The position numbers and the translations under genes are program-made. From Stratiolaelaps scimitus (Eukaryota; Arthropoda; Arachnida; Mesostigmata; Laelapidae), in assembly GCA_019614645.1 (NCBI GenBank), contig JABWDB010000007.1, positions 11,173,501-11,237,500 of the forward strand: a stretch of DNA of 64,000 bases, written 5' to 3'. Each line of letters begins with the position of its first letter. The first letter of the stretch is position 1. Shown in pieces: positions 46,518-57,928 of this stretch. The notes beneath the pieces were generated by a model that ran no database searches, was not told the DNA's origin, and saw only the letters and a program-made list of their open reading frames with translations.

Positions 46518-48049
46518 TCCCGATGGACAAATGGGCATACGATATGGGTGGAAACCTTTAATTGGACGGGCCACAAGTTCAATTGGTAGATCTAAGCTGT
46601 TTTGATAGGTTCGACATTTTTGTGGGGATCGCATTCGAACTTCGAAAGGACACCTGTCATTTTTGGGCTATGTTCCCAGTGTAGTAAACTCTTCGATACA
46701 GAGTAGACAAATAAAGGAAACCCCAATGTAGCCAATGATTAGGTATCCTTAGTGGGATTTTTTCGTGACTCAATTGATGTTAATAACTCAGTGTTCGTTC
46801 TTTTTCCATCGTAGCCAGCTGCCCGTCCAGTGGGAAGCCTCTGGTGCGATCACCCGCACCGCCAGGAGCCTCGTCCGCTCTCGGGAACAATTGCCCCTCG
46901 CGGGATAATTACTGTATTTATTTCGACCGCTGCATCCACGACAACATATCGTCCACGAAACGCACTAGGCAAGGGGTGGTCTGCGCGATGCTCGGTGGTC
47001 TCGATCTTCGTAGTCGACTGCGACCCTGCTTGTGGGATCGTTCAAGGTGAGGCATTCGGGGTTCGTTAGCGATGGCGGGTGATGCAACCTTTTTCAGGGG
47101 GTTACTGATTGCCCCCACGGGTAAATCCGAATACTTTGCATTGCTGCTTGGTGGTCGCGCGAAAGTGCCTGATTCACAAGCCGAAGGGGGTACCCACCTG
47201 GCTTCGTAGTGTGAGGGCGATTCGGGGTGGTTTGGGTCCACCTGGCGGGCTGCTCGTTGGGGATGTGCTGACGTACAGTGGCAAGCTGATGGAAGACCCT
47301 TACTAGGGGTGGTCAAATCGCAGGGGACAGATTTCGAAGTATCCATCGTTGCCGTACAAGTCTTGCATGGGAGTATGTGAACCCACCACCTGCAATCTCC
47401 GAGGGGCTGAACCAGTAGATGACGTTGTGTGGATGTGTGGCGTTACGGATCGTGCTTGGTACCACCCTAGCCCAGGAGAGTCATGCTGGAAAAATCTCAG
47501 CAAACAGCTGTCAACCTTGTATCGACAGGGAAGGGCAACAGATTTCTGTAGTTTTTTGACTGTCCAAGCGTTTTTATATTACTATACTTCGTGCTTCCAC
47601 CTGTATTCGGTATCACGAATATCCCAATAAATATTGCTGTTCGTTGAGGCAGGTATTTTATGAGAGCGTTTTGAGGCACTTGTTAATAGTTAATGGTGAT
47701 ATTGTTGCCTCACCGTTGCCATTGCTTATTAGGGTGTTGCTAATGCAGGATAATTAAGAGAATCAGTCACAAATCCATTTATATTCTTGTCGATGTGTAC
47801 TGTCGAGATTAACTATGAATCAGAACGAGTGGATGGCATGCAAAGAATTAAGGCTATAACGTCCACCTTCCCAATAAGTGGTTTTGTTTCTAATTTATAT
47901 TCCCCCGCAGTACGCTTCTGTACTTGCGTTCCGTACGCGCCACGCAAGACGCTTTGACCACCACGAGCATAAGATGTATCTTACGACGTTACGAATCTCG
48001 ATGTTAATTATTAATCTGCTGCACAACAGTGCTGTATACCTGTGTACAT

Positions 48050-49300
48050 ACTGGTAAGCCGGTGCACGGTGTTCCTAATCTACGCGGTACCTTACACCGT
48101 CCGACAAGGAGTTTCCTGCCCTGGTATCATGGTTCTCACAGTCCCTGTCCTGCAGCTTGCGACGACCAGGATGCCGAAGACGAGAGAGGAGACCGTGTCT
48201 TTTGCGGCTCTCCACACACGAGATTGGAGATTTAGCTTGTTGCTTTTCTCTCTATGACTCAATCTCTCTCCATCTTCACCGTGCCGTTTCGCGACGCTCT
48301 TCTCAGCCCCTTAACCCCGTCCCATCGAGATTCTCTACCTAGCAAACCTGCTGCCTCGGGCCCATACTATCCCACAACGACGCAGGACCCCGCACGCAGA
48401 TGCAGGCAAAGAGCAGCGCGTCGAGACCGAGCCCCCGACCGAAGGCTAGCGGAACGTCTGTGCCGCAGTTATGTGGTGTATTCGTTCGCGATGCACCCAC
48501 CAACACCATCCGACCGATACTGGGACCCGTAGGTAGGTCTGCACATAGTGCCAATGGTGACTCCGTCCGCATTCGGGTTCTCAGCGTTCGTCTTCTTGCC
48601 TTTGTGTCCTGCCCTCTTCGAAAAGTGCGAGCGAAGAGGCACAGATCCCCTTTCTCTCACTATCATGCTAACTACCGCGTAACTAATTCACCGCTAATCT
48701 CGACACGCGCTGGAGCCGGGCGGCGCGCTTTCCTTAGTGCGATGCTAACTAGTCGGGCATCCTTCCTCAAAGGCACCTTGCGGCCGCCTTGCATTACACG
48801 TACACAGCCACATACGCACATGCATAGGCAGGTTGGCTGACGGGCGGTGAGCCCGCACCTACCCAGATGTACATATACATTTACACAAGCACACACAGCC
48901 ACAGCAATTGTACGCCACGTTGGTCTCCCTTGCGCGATCCTGTTTCGGTGTCGCCCTGGCCTCCCTCCAATAGAAGAAGGAGCGTAGCTGGCCAGATTCG
49001 CCCGGTGACACTTGGGTGTGTTATCTTTGGCCGCGTGCCACCGAACGCCGTCTGGTCGCTGCTTCCGGTTTCCGGTTGAGCGCGCCAGGTCCCTAACGTC
49101 TAACGCCGGTATCGCAGCGTTGCTCAACGTGTTTGCATTAGAAACTACTGAGGGGCTGGACGGTGTATGAGGTGCTACAGAAGCTTGCTCGCGTCGAGCG
49201 TAGCATGGTAAACTGCAACGAAGACGAGGGATTGCCAGAAAACGGGCACAACTGATGGCCCAACCCGCCGTAGATGGCCGTGTCGTACCCATCGTAGACG
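48050..49300. other. GC-rich block with overlapping frames on both strands
   Basis: The G+C rise lasts 1.2 kb. On the plus strand a pyrimidine-rich tract with acceptor near 48384 precedes an ATG frame at 48400 (MQAKSSASRPSPRPKASGTS...) that reaches a donor (GTAGGT) near 48530. On the minus strand a 206-codon ATG frame (48672-49292, MGTTRPSTAGWAIS...) has good start context. High G+C makes long frames likely by chance, so I cannot choose. It may be a promoter with a first exon. Confidence 0.3.
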
Positions 49301-50040
49301 GTGGAGACGGCCACGGCCGAACGAAACGAACACCTTAACATCTCGTTGTCACGAGATTGCGCTGAGGGGTTGCATGTACTGTTGTGTTGTATCTGATCGC
49401 TGCTGTAGTGTGTCGCAGCAATGGGATGTGTAATTGACGCTGTGAGACCCTCTGTATCGGTGACGGCGTGCGGGTCTCTCTCTGTGTGTGTGTGTGCACA
49501 TTTGCACTGTGCGCAACACTAACGGTGTTGAGGTCACGTCCGCCGCCTCTTACGGACGATAGCGCTATGCTGCTGTCCTGGAGCAAATGGACTCACCGGA
49601 ATTGGGTGGGGTGGTATGGGATGCGATTGTGTAGTGAGGAGTTAACATGGTTCGCTTGCGTTAGAGGCATAATGTGTACCGATCCCATGCACAAGCGACA
49701 GTGGTTGCTCCCCATGAAGACAGTGCAGCACATTGAAGCTGTACGCAGCATTAATCTACCAACCTGCCTATAATGGGTTCAAAGTTTACTAACTATATCA
49801 TTATTGTCCTGAAACAATGTAGACACATGAGCACATATTGGGATTCGGCCACGTGACGATGAAACAGCTATCGATGATTGCAACTCGTAGCCTCGTAGTG
49901 ATTCGCACGTGGACGGACAAAATGCCTGGATTAATTAGCGACCACTGCGCGATACTGCTTTGAGATATACATATTGGGTGGACGCATCAAACTAAATGGA
50001 GTTTCCTGTGGTTGTAGGACAATTTCAAGATCTAGAGAAG
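49301..50040. other. spacer
   Basis: Nothing supported. Short (TG)n at about 49480-49496. Confidence 0.4.
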
Positions 50041-50096
50041 GTAAAGCTTTATTGGTTTATTAAAGGAGCTGCAATTTCACAATGCTTAAGCTCTGA
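50041..50096 (+). repeat. dispersed ~55-bp repeat, copy 2
   Basis: gtaaagctttattggtttat, then taaaggagctgcaatttcac, then aatgcttaagctctg. Closest to copy 1 at 35603-35658. Confidence 0.6.
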
Positions 50097-50099
50097 ACA

Positions 50100-50387
50100 A
50101 TGTCATTAGACAATAAGAAAACGTTCCCTATTTTTCTTCTCACGTTTTTCTCCATGGCGTTGTTTATCCGAGTCAATAATGTCCTTGTAACGACGTCGCA
50201 ATATGACCGGATAGGCGTTGTAACATGTTTCCCATACGTGCCCAGCCGTTGCCCGGTAACAAGTATAATATGGCCGCGTTCCTCTCAGTTTTTGCGATTT
50301 CCGCCGATTTCCAACACGCCACCATCGTTCTCTGACAGTGATCGATCTGCAACTGACAAGCGGCGAGAGCTCGAGGAAGAAAATTAG
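50100..50387 (+). CDS. open frame with N-terminal signal-anchor-like helix
   Basis: An ATG with A at -3 opens 95 codons. MSLDNKKTFPIFLLTFFSMA is a short basic cytoplasmic-type start followed by a hydrophobic helix, as in type II Golgi or ER membrane proteins. The rest is mixed and ends acidic (KRRELEEEN). The start lies four bases after dispersed repeat copy 2. No catalytic motif is visible. If real it may be a first exon with a donor inside. Confidence 0.28.
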   Translation: MSLDNKKTFPIFLLTFFSMALFIRVNNVLVTTSQYDRIGVVTCFPYVPSRCPVTSIIWPRSSQFLRFPPISNTPPSFSDSDRSATDKRRELEEEN

Positions 50388-50423
50388 AGAGACTACTTTG
50401 GCCTAGCGTCCCGGATCGTCGTA

Positions 50424-50618
50424 ATGCCAAGGAAAGTTCTGTTCACAATATACGTAGACGTGCCTTTGCCTTTTCGACGAGACGATTCGGCGAGTGTCGG
50501 CATGTCAGCATTCGAATTCGAATGCATCGATGTGATGACGATTCCGATATCAGCTCCTCAGCAGCAGCGATTCTGCTTGGAGACCTACTCTACTCACTCG
50601 TACGTTGTAGATCGGTAG
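50424..50618 (+). CDS. short open frame, unassigned
   Basis: An ATG with G at -3 opens 64 codons beginning MPRKVLFTIYVDVPLPFRRD. Protein-like composition but no motif. It lies 37 bases after the preceding frame and could be an exon of the same or a separate gene. Confidence 0.25.
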   Translation: MPRKVLFTIYVDVPLPFRRDDSASVGMSAFEFECIDVMTIPISAPQQQRFCLETYSTHSYVVDR

Positions 50619-50896
50619 CCGCGGGAGCCCGCCATGAGGCGGCGGCAGCGGCACATGCTCGTCGAGCGTTGTGATGATCCTGGGCTTTTCTACGGGGGAA
50701 GTTCCTGCACTTTGACAGGCCTGCTCTTCCCTACCTTCTCCGCCGTCCGATTGATGCGATCGCGCGCACTCACTCCGAGTGCGGGAAACGAGAGATGCTT
50801 GGTGCGTTCCTCTTTCTCCCCACCTCTCTTCCCTCAGACGCTGTGTGGTGGAAGTGTGCTGGTAAGACGCTGCCGCTACCACCCGCTGTGGTTTGT

Positions 50897-51190
50897 TCAG
50901 TCCCTAACGTTCGTGGCAGACTGCTCAGGGACAGGCGGAGAACGAAAAGGGAGGGAGGCTTCCATGCCAAATTTAGCCAAAGCAAACCCTCCAGTTCCGC
51001 TGCCGTAGTCGTACTCGTCGTGCCAGCGGTAGTGCTGGTAGGTTCCCTGCTTACGCGGCTCGGAGCTGCGCGGCGCCCGCAGACAAGTTGAATAGATCTT
51101 TTCGCCAGATGCTGAACGGGTACAGGGAATGATGGGCTCAGCCTTTGGCCATGGTTTGAGGTCCCTGCCAGGCAGGTAGGCCGACGCCGG
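50897..51190 (-). CDS. open frame without ATG, possible terminal exon
   Basis: The minus strand is open for 97 codons between a TGA (51191-51193) and the stop at 50897, with no initiating ATG, so it would be a spliced 3' exon. An acceptor (CCTACCTGCCTGGCAG) sits near its 5' end. The peptide is Tyr/Trp/Asp-rich in the middle (GTYQHYRWHDEYDYGSGTGG). The block is GC-rich. The plus strand is open here too. Confidence 0.27.
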   Translation of the reverse strand, partial: PASAYLPGRDLKPWPKAEPIIPCTRSASGEKIYSTCLRAPRSSEPRKQGTYQHYRWHDEYDYGSGTGGFALAKFGMEASLPFRSPPVPEQSATNVRD

Positions 51191-51199
51191 TCATCCAGG

Positions 51200-52270
51200 G
51201 GGCCAAAGACGACGCGCGTGGTTCAAGGCAATGATCAACCCGGGCACACATAAACTCACTCACATAGGCTCCCACGGACGCAGCTTGAACAGCGCCTCTA
51301 AGCGAGACCTAACGACAAATGGCCATTTCTTATAATCGCCTCTCGGTGCCCTTCTCTTTTCTCGGCTGCAGACGCTGTAGGCATATCGTCAGGTCTTGCA
51401 TGTGACACCGGCCATTATGTGTCTCACTGTGGTGCATCATTTTGTGGTGCATCCTATTTTGAAAGGCGTAAGTAATGATTCGTAACTATTAGATACGCGC
51501 CGTAATGGGCTGAGCTTGTGCAGCTGTGGGAGGTCTACTTTTAGCGTTGCGATAGTAGTTTTTGTTCGCTTTGTAGGGTTCGTATTTCGAATAATGCATC
51601 AAGTTTGATTTTCTTCACTTGACAAAGTGCCTTGCTCAGCTGCGCAGAATGCTTCGACCATTTCCAGTGATTTGGTTATTAATTTGTTCACTGATGACTG
51701 TTTCAACTTAGACCGATTTTTTAACTGAGTCATGAATATGTACCAGCCCTAACTTAGTTATTATTGACCATCCAATTTTTAGGCTTCTTTTAGCACCGAA
51801 TCTGCAAATTATTATATGCAACAAACTTTTGTGAGCGATATTGATCAAAGATCAGGTAAGCATATTGACCCTTATTTGTTTCGTTTTCAACAAATATCAC
51901 TTCGTAAATAATAATAGTAATAAAGTAAAATATTTATGTCATGTCTCGGATAAGCGCTTCTTAAAGATCTTCCTGCCTGTGCCACCTCTGGTTGACATAG
52001 TACCTGGTGTCAGAAAGGCCCGTTCAGAGGAACGGCAATCTTTCTGTTTGGTTTAGAGAGATTTTACCTGCCCGAAGCGGCTAACTCGACAGCATCTATC
52101 ATCAGATGGGCCTTGTGAGCTCCTTCGCGCTAGTTGGCAAGAAGAAACGGCTTAGGTCAAAGGAAAGTGCGAGAGACTAAAGGGGCGTTAGGATAAACAA
52201 GCTCACATCAATTGCCAATCAGTTTACTGGAAGCGGTCTAGCGGAAATTCTACGTTTGGTGCTAGAATTC
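51200..52270. other. spacer
   Basis: AT-rich after 51400; no supported exon. Confidence 0.4.
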
Positions 52271-52279
52271 TATACCCGA

Positions 52280-52435
52280 ATGGGTGGAACCGAGAGGGCG
52301 CACGAAAGTCGGCCTCGCTCGCGCGAGCCCACGGCGCCGGACAGAAATCGTTCTGAGAAGTGCTTATCGTCCTCCGCTACCGATAATTGTCCCTCGAGCA
52401 GAGGCATACGGAGAAAGCAGTGTATTGCTTCAAAT
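52280..52435 (+). CDS. candidate exon 1 of a two-exon frame
   Basis: The ATG at 52280 opens 52 codons (MGGTERAHESRPRSREPTAP..., then IRRKQCIASN). It ends in phase 0 at AAAT|GTAATG, a weak donor. It pairs in frame with the candidate exon at 52831. The peptide is charged and probably disordered. The frame would otherwise stop eight codons later. Confidence 0.25.
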
Positions 52436-52830
52436 GTAATGGAGGCTACTGTGGGGCTTTAGACTCTACAGGTCGCTTTCGTTCAACGCTGGAAAAAAGG
52501 TCAACAACACCCAATTTGTCTGTATTTATGCTGGTCCAAAAAAGCTGTTTTGCAATAGAGTAATTGTCGTTTGTGGTAAGTATACATAATGATCACTGAC
52601 AGTCTACCTGAGTGGCTGTACAATTGTAGGACAAACCACCGTCAATAGAAAGAAATGTTGTGTTCCTCGGTTGATTCTCAAAAACACTGAAGCCAATATA
52701 AAGATACAGGAGGTAAGATGAGGCTAGCATTATAGCTATACTGTAGAGGGTCCTGTATTCCCAGTGGCGGTATAGGGGATTTTACTCCTTCGCGGTTACT
52801 AGCGCGTGTGAGCCAGCTTTTTTTTTGAAG

Positions 52831-53013
52831 AAGAGACAGAAGCAGCGGCATCTGCCCGATCTGTCTGCCTCTGATACTTCCCCCATAGCAACTCCTCCTT
52901 ATGGAACGCCACGAGACCCCCGGAGCGTTCTCAAACCGATCGGTGTCCGCTCAAGCAGAAAATACAACTCGGGCTCGAACGGTGCGCGGTACAGCTTCGA
53001 TACAACGCCGTAG
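52831..53013 (+). CDS. candidate exon 2, basic/Ser-Pro-rich C-terminus
   Basis: A ten-T tract and GAAG acceptor end at 52830. The exon then reads KRQKQRHLPDLSASDTSPIA, passes through PRDPRSVLKPIG and ends SFDTTP before a stop. The PRSVLKPIG element with Ser-Pro sites looks like a phosphorylated disordered tail, but I cannot name a family. The join to 52435 keeps phase 0. Confidence 0.3.
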   Translation, partial: KRQKQRHLPDLSASDTSPIATPPYGTPRDPRSVLKPIGVRSSRKYNSGSNGARYSFDTTP

Positions 53014-53019
53014 CAACCC

Positions 53020-55240
53020 TACGTGCCCTCTCGGATGGCATACGAAGCCCACGACGGCTGCATCGGTACCCAAGTGGTACATCAATGCCGACGGGTGGCC
53101 CGTACCTCCTTGGGCTGTCGTGACACTTAAAGAGGATGTAGCCCCGTAATGGGTTGAAAACCGACTTCTAATTTAGGGCAACTTTTGTTAGGCCGTACGC
53201 TCTTTCGACTATGACGAAACTGGGACTTCCATCGCGACAGAACTTCGGCGTCGCCGCAGGTGCAAATGATACCTCTCTACCTATTCAAAGTTGCGCATCG
53301 AGACACGCTAATGGAAGAATATGACAGGGTAGCATGTTGCGCTACAGCATATTTCAACGTTCAATTCTTGCTAAACGAGCCTGAATGTGTGCGTGCTCAC
53401 TCGAGATCTCCTCAAGACGCATGACAACGCAATTTGAACATCACAATCGTTTATTACAGGCGAAATAGCCTTACATCGACTTGGTTCAGGAGTTCCCAGC
53501 TAGATGCGTATGGAATACGCGCAGGAGGTCTCCAGTGGTGAGGTAGGAACGGCGAACAGGACCCGTTGTTCAATCTGACGGACGGATGCATTTTAACGCT
53601 AGGGGTCATTCAAGCCAACCAACCAGCTAGCCAGCCAACTATAACGCTGTATAGCTTGTCGTTCGATGAAGCTTGCTTGGGCCGGTTCAGGGAGGCGCGT
53701 AGGGTGGTGGTGGTGCCCTACAGGACCTCGTCTAGCCAAATGGCGCTATCGAACACATCCCTCCGGGTGGCCGGCTTTTGGAGGACGATCTCAGAGGCTA
53801 TTACAGGCATCGACGATTTTCGAGCTATACCGCCGATGTATGGAAGATGTTGCTCGTCTCCCTGCCTCAGCATACACGGCTCCTCCTCACGGGCCTATGG
53901 ACTAATGTTGCACGGTAGAGTGCTTCGCTGCTGCAGCTTGGAACGATCATCCCGGAGAGAGCTGTATATAATAGATATCTAGGGTTTGCATCGCTGGTCT
54001 TACGGTCTAGAAACGCAAGCCACAGTGGCGTAGAAGTGTTCGGGTGGCTTGCTACGTCTTGCTATAATAGTCATCTAAGCCGATTAGCCAGTTAGAAAGT
54101 ACTTTATTTTGGGGCAGGATTAAGCTCGACAGCAATCCCACCGAAACAATATCCGGCATCACTATTAAGTTATTTCACGTGTAGAATGACCACGCAATAA
54201 TTTTGCGCCGCGTTCAGCAGGCAGACTATTCAAATTAACCAACTTTTCTTAACAGTATTGTAAGAAATCTACCTTAAATTGAATTAATAAATTTACTCTT
54301 CAACCAGCAGTGATCGTTGTTGTTGGTAAACTCAGTTCAGTCGCTCAGCGCGGTCGCTTATGCCAGCCCTGCTTCGGATATCTTGTTATATTGGGGGTGT
54401 GATTTGGAGATTTTCTTAAACTTATGTCGAGCATTGCTTTCTGAGGGGTGAGTGTTATCTTCCATTAGTTGTTTCGTACTGTTTCTCGTTGTACGTTACA
54501 TTCTAGTACGTCTCATTAAACTCAATTGAAAATCATTGATAGCAGCTGGAATTGAATTCACTACGCACGGGTTAGAATCGTTCATAATCTGCGACGACCC
54601 GCGCATCGCCACCCATGCACCGAATATAGGGCCACTATAGCAGCAGTGCTATGGTGTGTTCCATTAATGACGATATGCCGATGTTCCTCAGACCGAATAA
54701 AGCCGAACCATTTGCTGGAGAACGCGGAATGACGACGGACAGTCATGTGTCAAATTGTGAGGTCATTCTCGTGCGATATGCCAATTTCACTACGTCTCGG
54801 GTCACGTATTCCACGTCAACACGTGCCGATCTACCGTAGAAGATGGATCCCTCTATTCACATAACACCACCCAGCTCAGATGACATCGCGCCCGTCCCTA
54901 GGTCGCAGAAGAAAACCAAGAGACGCCTTCGTCAAAGTAGAGGCCAAACAGGAGGCAAACTCATCAACAGAACAAAAACAGTGAAATAATGTCCATTTGC
55001 CTCTTCAATTCGCTCACGTTGCACTTCGGGAGTTTGGTGTTGGTCGCTATTTCCACTGTCCTTTCTATTGTTTATTTCCTCGTCCAGTTTCCCTCGAGCA
55101 TCTCGGCTGCCCGTCTACTGCCCAGCATTTCCTAGCAGTTTCCTTCGTTTTCTTTCCTCCTTTTCTTGCCCGTAACGTCCCGCCGAACGATGGCAAAGCG
55201 AAGATCATATTTTACTGGCTATTCAATTGAACTACTATTA
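53020..55240. other. spacer
   Basis: No supported gene; scattered short frames only. Confidence 0.35.
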
Positions 55241-55361
55241 TTATCCTCCTCTTCGTTTCTCTCCATCTGCCGCTTTCTCTCCAGCTTCGAAGTGCTCTTT
55301 GCAGTTCGTTTCCCTTACAATCCCAGGAGCTTCCCGAGCGCCGCTCCCACCAGCGAAACCA

Positions 55362-55745
55362 TTATTCCCGATCGGAACTCGGTAGCAGCCCGATGCACTG
55401 TCCGCTGCCCTGGCAGGGAACTGCGGCCGCGAGTTCCCTGAGATCGTGACGGGACGGATCGCATGAACGTCGCGGATCTGTGGACCGCTTCCGAAGGACG
55501 GGTATGCGCTGCGGGAGGGAACGCATGGCGAAGCCACATTCAATTCTATCGATGGCCAGTGAGTGGATGGACGTTTGGACGCGGAGAGGACGGGCAAGCG
55601 GACAAACGGTGCGGTAATTCGAATCGAGCGAATCAGGGAGGGGACAACGGCAAAAGCGGCAGTGGCGGCCGAGGCAACGGAAGCATTCGATCGGTTGCTT
55701 CGATGGGTTGGGAATTTTGCAGACGGAACAGATAGACGAAACCAT
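55362..55745 (-). CDS. open frame with Cys/His zinc-binding-like N-terminus
   Basis: An ATG opens 127 codons on the minus strand. Residues 6-34 carry C-x2-C-x11-C-x2-C-x3-H-C-x2-C-x-C (SICSVCKIPNPS... ECFRCLGRHCRFCRC), which could bind zinc. The rest is basic without motifs. The complementary strand encodes a Gly/Asn-rich frame (55463-55735). GC-rich, no splice or poly(A) support; it may be chance. Confidence 0.25.
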   Translation of the reverse strand: MVSSICSVCKIPNPSKQPIECFRCLGRHCRFCRCPLPDSLDSNYRTVCPLARPLRVQTSIHSLAIDRIECGFAMRSLPQRIPVLRKRSTDPRRSCDPSRHDLRELAAAVPCQGSGQCIGLLPSSDRE

Positions 55746-55787
55746 GAAATTTCAAATGGGTCAACATGCGCACACAAATGCACACAC

Positions 55788-55790
55788 ATG

Positions 55791-55825
<35 letters not shown>

Positions 55826-55828
55826 CAC

Positions 55829-55902
<74 letters not shown>
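55788..55902. repeat. compound (TA)n/(CA)n microsatellite
   Basis: Alternating blocks of TA and CA/TG repeats over 115 bases. Long Tyr-Ile frames here are artefacts of the repeat. Confidence 0.95.
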
Positions 55903-56192
55903 TGCACGTTGGGGGTTGATTCAATGGACAGCAGAGTGCGCTGGATCCCAGCTGATATCACACTCGCAGATAAATCAACTATCAGATGCGAGCGAGATGA
56001 TTCCTGTTTTTCGTCTAATGATATCTAACGTGGGTACTTTTCCAGTTTGAAACATTAGCCCTGGCAAACATTGGAAATGCAGATTTGTAACAAGCCCAGT
56101 GAAGGTGGAAATTATGAAAATAGCTCAGTGAGTACAGTAAAGTACAATGGTCTCTAAGAGAGCAATCACAATATCATATACCAAGAGTGAAC

Positions 56193-56350
56193 ATTGAAAG
56201 TCTCACACTTAGCATTTAACGTCCACGGTACAACTGCTTTTGGCATTGCTTGATAAGGAATGCGCTAATGCATTTAAGGGGTCCGTGTTGTGAAGCAATG
56301 CCGAAAGCAGTTGTACCGTGGACATTAAATGTTAGGTGTGCGACTTCAAT
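56193..56350. repeat. long imperfect inverted repeat (hairpin)
   Basis: The left arm attgaaagtctcacacttag... and the right arm ...taggtgtgcgacttcaat are complementary over about 60 bases, including a perfect core 'gtccacggtacaactgcttt' (one wobble). The loop is about 40 bases. The shape suits a small foldback transposon or a long primary-microRNA-like hairpin. Confidence 0.75.
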
Positions 56351-56557
56351 AGGTTAACATCGAAGTTAACACGAAGTGAAAACACGCTTTTAGTTTCACT
56401 ACCGAATTCACATCTGCTGCTTATCCAGTTATCCCTATCCACGGCGAACGACTATGGTTTCGTACCCACATAAGAGTGTTCATAAAAAGGGACAAGTTTC
56501 AACTTAGTGCATAAAGAGATATGCCCGTTTAAATCATTGTCTGAATCATTATTAAAT

Positions 56558-56594
56558 ACATATATATATATATATATATTTTTTTTTTTTTTCT
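56558..56594. repeat. (TA)n followed by T-tract
   Basis: TA run to about 56578 followed by a poly-T stretch. Confidence 0.9.
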
Positions 56595-56653
56595 CTTCCA
56601 GTACAAATTAGTGTCCATTCGATGTTTTCAACAACGAGAATTTCAGCAAATCA

Positions 56654-56926
56654 CTATTGCACAGCAGGGCACATAATTTTTTCCCACATGACACTCGCAT
56701 ACAACACGTCACGATCAGTCGACTTCAGTCGAACGCACCTCTTCAATTCAGTAAATCCGAGGAGTGCGTAGCACAAATACACACGTGCGATATGGGGAAT
56801 GGAAAAATTGCCGGTGTCTGTCGGCAAAGCCAACGCCGCGGTGGCCAAAACCAAAGCGGGCGCAGCAAATGGCAGCAGGAGCACCAACAACAACAACAAC
56901 AACAATGGATATTTATGCCCTATCAT
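56654..56926 (-). CDS. open frame with signal-peptide-like start
   Basis: A minus-strand ATG opens 90 codons. MIGHKYPLLLLLLLVLLLPF, continuing AAPALVLATAALA, is a strong hydrophobic leader, followed by LPTDTGNFS. Part of the Leu run comes from a (TTG)n repeat, so the leader may be a low-complexity artefact. The C-terminal half has Cys residues (YLCYALLG, KRCVRLK, IMCPAVQ) and no motif. The plus strand is open here as well. Confidence 0.25.
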   Translation of the reverse strand: MIGHKYPLLLLLLLVLLLPFAAPALVLATAALALPTDTGNFSIPHIARVYLCYALLGFTELKRCVRLKSTDRDVLYASVMWEKIMCPAVQ

Positions 56927-57373
56927 AAAACGCCTAGCGAACTCTGCTCGACTCGAATACTGTTGCGAGATGGTAGAATCAATAGTTTGATTTGCTCTAT
57001 TATTATTATTATTGATGTACATTAGTGGCACTGAAGGAGGAAAAACAAACGAGGGTGTTCGTGTTGTAGCAGCGTATTGTGGTATAGCTCACTGACACGG
57101 CCCATATATATGGTGGAAGGGTATTGATTTTATTGTATTTGATATTATAGTATAATAGTATTGATATTATTGGGGGGAGGGGTTTCAATTCAAGTGTCTG
57201 GGTTGTGTTCCTCATCAGATTGTCATAGAGAAACTAATCCATTTTGAAAAAATTGTCGCATTTTTATGATTATTTGTTTTTGTGTTTTTCCGATACTGTT
57301 CATACATAAATAGGAACATTTACAAAGAACCATACCACAAGAGCGCAAACCCACTTTCTTTCACATACTAAAC

Positions 57374-57718
57374 ATGTATGGTCAAATAAATACAAATTAC
57401 TTTTATGTTCTATACCGTCAATGCGTTTATGGTCTTCATAAGTCGATCGCATATCCTCACAGTCAGGTATATGCCGGAAATGAAGAAAGTGAGATAGTCC
57501 TTCGTCTTCTTGTCCTATGCTGCCTTCAGCGTCTCCTGGGACAACATCGTCCTAATTCTTCCGCTTGGACTGTCTTCGTTGACCATCTGTTGGCATTAAA
57601 GGCGCTCTCTGTTCCCAACCTGCGATCCCTCCCGCCGCAGCTCGCTAACTTCGTTGGAGTTGTACCACGACGGGTGGTGGTCACCCCATCATCACCTAGT
57701 TGCTATGAGCGCTGTTAG
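57374..57718 (+). CDS. open frame, Leu-rich, possible exon
   Basis: An ATG opens 114 codons. A good acceptor (CGCATATCCTCACAG at 57462) suggests that the real exon could start there (SQVYAGNEESEIVLRLLVLC...). Leu/Val-rich then Ser/Pro-rich; no motif recognised. Confidence 0.22.
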   Translation: MYGQINTNYFYVLYRQCVYGLHKSIAYPHSQVYAGNEESEIVLRLLVLCCLQRLLGQHRPNSSAWTVFVDHLLALKALSVPNLRSLPPQLANFVGVVPRRVVVTPSSPSCYERC

Positions 57719-57928
57719 CCGGTTCCCTTCCTGGCTCACAGTCCGCTGTTCGATAGCGAAAAGACTCTATCTGAAGAACGGAGCTGCTGTGGGCCCCGCC
57801 CTTTGTCACTGTCGGGTTCAAGTATTTGTTTGCCCGACGCTCAAGCAATGCAACAAGCGTAGCCCGAGCGGTATGGATCACGAACGTAAGAGAAAATTGC
57901 CACCTCAAGGGCGCTTGCATCGATCGCT

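Noticed and set aside
55241..55924. A 227-codon minus-strand frame with Tyr-Ile runs
   Set aside because: The length comes from reading through the (TA)n/(CA)n microsatellite, which lacks stop codons in some frames.
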